DNA of 64,000 nucleotides from Schistocerca nitens (taxonomy: Eukaryota > Arthropoda > Insecta > Orthoptera > Acrididae). A program made the position numbers and the translations under genes. Location: NCBI RefSeq assembly GCF_023898315.1, contig NC_064619.1, positions 370,962,150 to 371,026,149 of the forward strand, in the 5' to 3' direction. Shown here one piece after another: positions 57,913 to 64,000 of this stretch (position 1 is its first letter; each line of letters opens with the position of its first letter). The notes beneath the pieces are model-generated. The model saw only the letters and a program-made list of their open reading frames with translations. It searched no databases and was not told the origin of the DNA.

Positions 57913-58569
57913 GCCGTCACTTTGTATTCCCGGGACAAATTTCAGTTTATTGTAGTGTTACGGAAGCTCACTCAATTATTCAATGGGTCGTGAGGTTTCA
58001 AAACTGAGGCGGCGTGGAAAGTAATTATTTTCTGTAATAAAAAAAGTCGATTTCTCAGAATGCTTCAGTAGAGCCGAAGAGCTATGTGGGACGTAAGGAA
58101 TATTTTACCATTATAAAAATATTAAGCAATGGTTGAGAAGTACACAACACTTATCCCTCGCGAAGCGTAAGCGTGCCCTAACTTCTGCTGCACATTTAAA
58201 CGAAGTCAGAATCATTTTTCCATAAGTATCCACTGAGGTAGTCATATAGAAAGAAGAGAGTAATGTATTACTAGCTGGGAGACACCGAGGGGTGTTCAGT
58301 AGCCCGTAAACCGGGAACAATTTGCTTCCTCCGCGCGAAATGGACTCTTGCCTCGCGACGTGAGAGAGTTGTGTCGTAAGTGTATCTGTTGAGTGTAGGT
58401 AACTGTAACCTGTGTGTTTATAGTTCGGTGTTGTGTTTGTGTCGTATGATGATGACAGGGATAGGGTGAAACCAGCTACCAGCACATAATCTATTCTTCT
58501 GCTATAACACCAAGGGGGCACCGCGCTTGACGTCTCCATCCGACGGATGAATATTCCCCTCTTTCATTT
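56776..58569. other. Intronic DNA with a poly-T tract
   Basis: A T run of about 35 bases lies at 57875-57910. Open frames on the minus strand (for example 58111-58539) have no recognised motif. Confidence 0.5.
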
Positions 58570-58810
58570 CTGTTAACAAATTATATTTGAAAAACGTAGT
58601 TAGATAAAGAGTTCGGAGTCCATATTAAGCTGTAGACTCCGCCCTCGCTCCTCCCCATATAAGTGACTGGACAGATCGGTTCAGAAGTTGGAGAAAGCAA
58701 AGGCACTCTTATCTCCAATAGCACATGACCTAGAAATGCACTAAATAAAGTGTTCTTCGAACAAAAAAGAGTTTCAAGCTCTGTGCTTCCCACTGTGTCG
58801 CTCACAGTGA
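58570..58810 (+). mobile_element. Possible solo LTR
   Basis: Within 240 bp a TATA word (CATATAAG, 58656-58663) is followed about 85 bp later by AATAAA (58744-58749) and a GT-rich stretch, the spacing of promoter and poly(A) signal in a retrotransposon LTR. Possible TG...CA ends lie near 58571 and 58807. No target duplication or internal region is seen. A host alternative is a cryptic promoter. Confidence 0.3.
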
Positions 58811-60024
58811 GCTTACCTGAGGCTGTTTACGGCGATTCGTTGGGGACGTTGAACTCTGCGGCCGTTTTGGTGCTTTTCGAAAGGAGTAGATACCGGGATT
58901 CTTCTCCATTTCATTCCAGGTCTGCTCATAACGACGCACAACACTACATTCATAGCATGCATCCTTTTTTACAGTACATTAACAGGTTGGAGGTAAGCAA
59001 TTGTAAAACATACCGCATTTGCCCTTTGTCAAAAAAGCTGGGAGGCAGTGCCATTACGCTCTCCAATCCCAGCATCGTGTAAGAGACATTTCCCCCCCGT
59101 AGCTGGGGGAAAGTTGGCGGTATGCCGAAGTGATTCGGGCCAGTACTTGGCGGCGTTTGAAAATCGGAAAATGTAAGGTGTTTGTATCAGATTTGATGCA
59201 TATACAGTGGCACAAAAGGTATTAAATTACAATCCAAAACTTTAATTTCAACCTTAAAACACATGATGTTACTCTCTGGAAGGTAATTTTGTTCTCCGAT
59301 AGGTAAGAATACAATGCGCGCAACCGTGACAACTGAGATGTGCTACTTCACAATACTTCAGTACTGCGGATTTGCTGTTAGAATAAGGTATTCTATCATC
59401 TCTGGAATGTCGTTTGCATCCTAACATGTTTCATGTTCTGATATCAGTAATAATTTTTTGCGCAAAATTTTGTCTGCTTCAATATGTGCCTTCAGTATAC
59501 CGTTCCCACCTTCAAAAAATAAACACTGCAACTGTTAACGATAGCAGAGGATACCTTAAAGCGTTGTGAATGAACACTGAACTTTGTCTTCTATAATAGC
59601 GGTTGATTCGTAAAGAAATAGCAACCACTGATGTTCCTTTGCTTTATACTTTGAAATGTCGTCCATCAGTCACAGCATTACTTCAGCCCTTTTTCACTAA
59701 TAACTTATTTGCTAAGCACGTGTACAACTTAGTTCGTTCTCACCAATGTGACCCGCAGATCGAGTATTTATCAGCGATTTCTTATCTTACATATAGCAAC
59801 TGTTATCCTCACGACTGTATTTAGATAAGTGGTCATACAGTGCTTCCTGCATGAGAGGTCTTGTGGGAGAGTAACAATTTAAGGAAAATATTAAGCTAGT
59901 ATCTCCTGGAGTACAGTAACGACAGAGAGGCAGATAATGGTTTGAATAATCATTAGAACAGCGTATGGTGTTGCGCTTGACTCTTCCATGAAATGATAAC
60001 CTATTTACTTGCATCAAATTCGCT

Positions 60025-60073
<49 letters not shown>

Positions 60074-61000
60074 ACTATTCTTATTTGTTTTTCATTGAGA
60101 TAGGGACGAGAATTGTCGGGTGCAATAATACTGCACAATGTGTCAGGTGGCAGTTTCTTGAAGACTTCATTATTCCTAGTCGGAGTAGAGTACTGGGCTG
60201 AACAATGACACATCATTATTGTTCGTAATCATACCAAGAGGACATTCCTTACTCAAACCCAGATAGTATGTTGTAATCAGACTTCCACTGAAATAATCAC
60301 GAACCCACAGAACGCGTAATGCGATATTTATGGATAAGCCTACCTTTGACGCGTCTACAATGGCTGTTATTACTTATTTATTTTTTTCCTAGTCAGTGCC
60401 TCATTTCAGTTATGAATGACACGTCAGAGACCTGAACTCTGCCGCCCGCCTCCCGCCTATTTCCGGTACCGAAACGAAGCGAAACGGTGGAACATATCTG
60501 ATAATCACATCAGTGACAAGACGCACACGGCCCTCGATTTTTGAATAGCGTACAAATTTCCAAAACAAAAATAAGCATATATGTTGTTATTGCTTCTAGT
60601 GGGTGACGCAAACTTTTAAACATGAAATTTAGTTCACAGCCAGTTAGTGGCCTATTGACAGGAGGGATAATTCTTGTGGCAAGTAAGCAGCTTGATAGAT
60701 TAGTACACTGAAACTTCATTCAGTGTTCGTCGCCTTGAAATATCTAATCGAAGTGTCTGTGAGTGAATGAAACATCGACTTATGAAATGTGAATGGTTTA
60801 TTAGTATTAAGTTTTCAACCCACCCTTTATGCTGATATACAGTCGCTAGGGAAGCTTGTAGGAATCTAATTTTAGGAATCAGCTAAGGTTCGAAATCACT
60901 GATGTGGATATGTAGTATTCTGTACTAGACACTTTAGAAGCTGGCGCAGGACCAGAACCATGTCTTTTATCCTGTCATACCTTTAGAGTAAGTGTTATTA
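58811..61000. other. Intronic DNA with a poly-A tract
   Basis: An A run of about 43 bases lies at 60029-60072. No exon or repeat family is recognised. Confidence 0.5.
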
Positions 61001-61009
61001 GGTGGTGAA

Positions 61010-61235
61010 ATGCCATCTACAGATCTGTATATCTGAGGTTTGATCCCTAGTCAATCCAGGGATTTTTATCGTTTCTTTCACCTCTGAAAATGTTTGTTAA
61101 TGTGTAAAATTACGAGCTGCACCGTGATTGATTCCACGTTGAACTTCACGCCTTCGTGTAATTGGGTTCTGAGGTCGGAGGAAGGTAAGGATGTACCACC
61201 TCCAATCGGAGCAACCCTAGTAAAGCACTGTGGGT
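61010..61235 (+). mobile_element. Possible old SINE
   Basis: A B-box-like word GGTTTGATCCCTAGTC at 61038-61053 and an end word resembling GGAGCAACCCTAGTAAAGCA suggest a decayed tRNA-derived SINE. The head is poorly kept. Confidence 0.35.
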
Positions 61236-61365
61236 CCTCAAGACAACCTTAGGATCGATGAAAGCTATACTTATTTACCTTTTGAGTAAGAGCAGCGATT
61301 ACCACTAAGTCTTGAAATATATACCACATGGAAAAACAATTTTTGGGAGACCCGGAATGAGAAGG

Positions 61366-61388
61366 CCAAAAAAAAAAAAAAAAAAAAA
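61366..61388. repeat. Poly-A tract
   Basis: About 23 A bases, possibly a retroposon tail. No body is recognised. Confidence 0.8.
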
Positions 61389-61804
61389 TGCTGACGGGGA
61401 AAGGAATCGCTGCTGGTCCTTGAGGCAATGACGTCGAGGACGACTTTAGAGTACTGTATCAACACTGATTTCTGCGAATCCGATGGGACATACGTACCAC
61501 CGATAAAATGATAAACACATAGTCAGTTCTTCATTGCTACGGAATCACCAGCGTTGCTTTTCCATCAATTGCTCGTTTAGTTTGGGCGGCTATCTGACTT
61601 TGCGCGTCAACATTCGTAAGTCCTCAGCTGTTCTCTCATATAAACCCACGAACAGTTGATCCGTGTCGCTTCAACACCGGTAATCTCATCGATCTGACAA
61701 TGAACGTATACTGCTGTTATCATTCGCACTTTCGAAAGATGGGCTATCGTCTAAATCTCAAATTCGTTTGCCGTTTGTATTGTGTTTGTCGAATGCACTT
61801 ATCA

Positions 61805-61996
61805 AAAAATGGTTCAAATGGCTCTGAGCACTATGGGACTCAACTTCTGAGGTCATTAGTCCCCTAGAACTTAGAACTAGTTAAACCTAACTAACCTAAG
61901 GACATCACACACATCCAAGCCCGAGGCAGGATTCGAACCTGCGACCGTAGCGGTCTCGCGGTTCCAGACTGCAGTGCCTAGAACCGCACGGCCACT
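61805..61996 (-). mobile_element. tRNA-derived SINE, full length
   Basis: Minus-strand SINE starting at its tail with GGTTCAAATGGCTCTGAGCA and ending in the tRNA-like head. Target duplication TGCACTTATCA at 61794-61804 and 61997-62007, perfect over 11 bp. Confidence 0.95.
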
Positions 61997-62007
61997 TGCA
62001 CTTATCA

Positions 62008-63562
62008 CCACTCTTACGGTGGCCAGAACCAAATTATAATTACGTATATTCGTATTCATGAGAGTTCTGATTTGTACAGGCACTAATGTTAGAGCGGAGT
62101 ATTTTGTGTGATTAACCGCACATACCTTTTTGACTGACATCCTTTTTTGCAGCATTTCTCGAGAGGTCTGGATGTGACAGCCTTGGCATATTGCGGGTCA
62201 GCAAAATGTTTTTACCACAAGCACAGGAAGATGAAGTTATTTTCTGCCGTACTGAAACCGTCTGGCCTACAGAAGGTCGGCTTATCCTGTGGCACTGATA
62301 AAATATCCCAAGAAATGTCTCTGGGAAGATACCGGTGTCGGGAACTTTGAGCCGTGCTCTGTATTTAAATAATATGCGGACTTAATATTTCGTATTTCAG
62401 ATTTTCCTTTTTTTAAAAGCGGTTTTCCTTAAACCGCCGTCTTTCATTTTTTGCTAGCAACGCGCGGTGCGTAAGACGTCCATTCGGGGCGATGTGTTGC
62501 AGCCCAAGAAAGCCATTGAACAGTGTGTGAAGTAAAATGAACGTAAACAAGCCTCTTGGCACAATTCCACAATTATTTTGTTGAATTGCAACAAGAATAT
62601 CGGGTCGACTACTTCAGACCTAAAAGATCTCATCAAGCAATAATATCTGATCTCACTGTGTATCCAAGAAAAACTGCTTTGTGAGAAAGTTGGGATATTG
62701 TTTCACACTTTACGATAGGACTCCTCAAGCTTCCTCACTGAAGTAACGTGGGCGGCGGGTATGAGGCTCCCAAAAACTGTACTCGAGTCAGACAGAAGTG
62801 CTCGCAAGCCAGTGAATAGAAAGACGCCAGCACGATATTGGAAACGTAGCAAGGCGAGCGGCTAATTTACTTATTGATATTTTATCAGCAGATTACTACC
62901 TGTGAAGTTCACTGTTGTATAGTCGCTCTCCATTATAAAAATCTCAGACGATGCACAAAAATCAGACAGTAGGCGTTTTAGAAAAACGGAAATTGGGTCG
63001 AGTTTTACAATTTTTGCCTTCTCTCGCGAAACGTAACATTACCCAGTAAACTACACGAACTGCCATATAGTTATGCTAACATCATCACACTTATTTACCA
63101 GCCGCACTGAACTTCATTTTCAGCAGGTATAGTAATTAAAACTGTCTGTTCATGGTTGGATTCGAAAACACGTATCCACAGTTGGCTGCTCCTATTTGTA
63201 GTAAAAAGCGCTGGGACTTCGCCAACTGTTTCTAAAATGTTTCCATCAGCCGGCTTTTATCTTCTTTGGTGTAGATCAACAGCCAGTCACCGCCACACGA
63301 AGTGTATTAACTAGCGGAGACTACGTCTTTATACATACAACGAAAAGTGGTTATGAATGTTGGGGAAAAAGTCTAAACAGATTTTATCAACGCATTATAT
63401 CACCATCAACCAGCAATATCTGGACTTTGAAAGGTAGTAGCGCTTTTTTTCCCTTCTCACCACTATAATACACAAATTGTTCATTGTTCAACTCCCTAGT
63501 TTCGATAAAACAGCAGTAAAACCGACTGACAGGTAACATGTGTGGTGGATCGGGACACAAAC
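62008..63562. other. Intronic DNA, nothing recognised
   Basis: A plus-strand frame at 62147-62350 follows a good acceptor-like TTTTTTGCAG at 62144-62153, but it has no match to the epimerase family and no donor before its stop. Confidence 0.45.
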
Positions 63563-63574
63563 CCACGCCTTTGC

Positions 63575-63765
63575 CCGGCCGCGGTGGTCTAGCGGTTCTA
63601 GGCGCTCAGTCCGGAACCGCGCGACTGCTACGGTCGCAGGTTCGAATCCTGCCTCGGGCATGGATGTGTGTGATGTCCTTAGGTTAGTTAGGTTTAAGTA
63701 GTTCTAAGTTCTAGGGGACTGATGACCACAGATGTTAAGTCCCATGGTGCTCAGAGCCATTTGAG
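63575..63765 (+). mobile_element. tRNA-derived SINE, full length
   Basis: Plus-strand copy of the same family as 61805-61996: head GGCCGCGGTGGTCTAGCGGT, B box GGTTCGAATCC, tail GCTCAGAGCCATTTGAG. Target duplication CCACGCCTTTGC at 63563-63574 and 63766-63777. Confidence 0.95.
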
Positions 63766-63869
63766 CCACGCCTTTGCTATCTTGCAAACCTAGTATTCTT
63801 AAACACTTCACGACCGATTCAGTACAGGGACGTTATTTATCTCTAAACACATTTCGAAATTGCAGAATT

Positions 63870-63975
63870 TTGTGAAAAGTTAAAATTGTGTACTCGGCCG
63901 GCTGTAGAACCAGGACCATTACCAGGAAGGCGGTATTATTTGCGCTATCTGGGCATGAAAGTCACGCACCCATCC
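63870..63975 (-). mobile_element. Possible SINE fragment
   Basis: The stretch with TTAAAATTGTGTACTCGGCC followed by a GTAGAACCAGGACC-type word resembles a decayed minus-strand copy of the 6664-6878 SINE family. Weak. Confidence 0.35.
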
Positions 63976-64000
63976 GATTCAACTTCCCATTCACCAAAAA

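Noticed and set aside
62147-62350. Candidate exon after a strong acceptor
   Set aside because: The translation does not continue the epimerase family and ends in a stop without a donor.
63577-63655. tRNA gene candidate
   Set aside because: It is the tRNA-like head of a full-length SINE with its own target duplication.
1-64000. CRISPR array, bacterial operons or riboswitches
   Set aside because: No regularly spaced direct repeats of the right size. The gene content and intron signals are those of an animal genome.

Overview
The window reads as nuclear DNA of an insect with a large, transposon-rich genome. The tRNA-derived SINE families, the I-like and RTE-like LINEs and the very long introns look like an orthopteran, most likely a locust or grasshopper of the Schistocerca type. 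That placement comes from recognising repeat families by eye, not from a search. There is no bacterial gene organisation, and most open frames are chance or antisense readings of broken repeats.

The host genes sit in a small unique island. On the minus strand, 48803-48898 is the first coding exon of a FERM-domain protein. On the plus strand, 49575-49644 and 49889-49940 are exons 1 and 2 of a putative glucose-6-phosphate 1-epimerase. Their start codons lie head to head 676 bp apart, so the interval is probably a shared promoter. No later exon of either gene was found. The repeat-filled DNA to the left (1-48802) may therefore be FERM-gene intron or may run past that gene, and 49941-64000 is probably intron 2 of the epimerase gene.

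From left to right: 1-2.6 kb is unassigned. At 2.6-5.9 kb lies an I-like LINE (copy A, minus strand) without a reverse transcriptase. At 6.1-7.5 kb a repeat with inverted ends holds a Helitron helicase scrap and a SINE. At 7.9-11.1 kb is an RTE-like LINE (minus). A GGGAT/ACAGG microsatellite follows, then at 11.2-12.2 kb a gutted pogo/Tigger transposase. From about 14 to 30.2 kb lies a broken Polinton (Maverick): family B DNA polymerase on the plus strand, and on the minus strand capsid, penton, protease, phospholipase-like, integrase and packaging ATPase parts. It was later hit by at least two SINEs and by a Merlin-like DNA transposon that itself carries a SINE. From 30.8 to 42.5 kb is a stack of minus-strand I-like LINEs in which one copy (B) has inserted into another (C).

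The right third, probably epimerase intron, is mostly unique AT-rich DNA with a few SINEs, one deleted mariner-like element, a possible solo LTR and homopolymer tracts. Boundaries supported by target-site duplications are given as such; the others are approximate.
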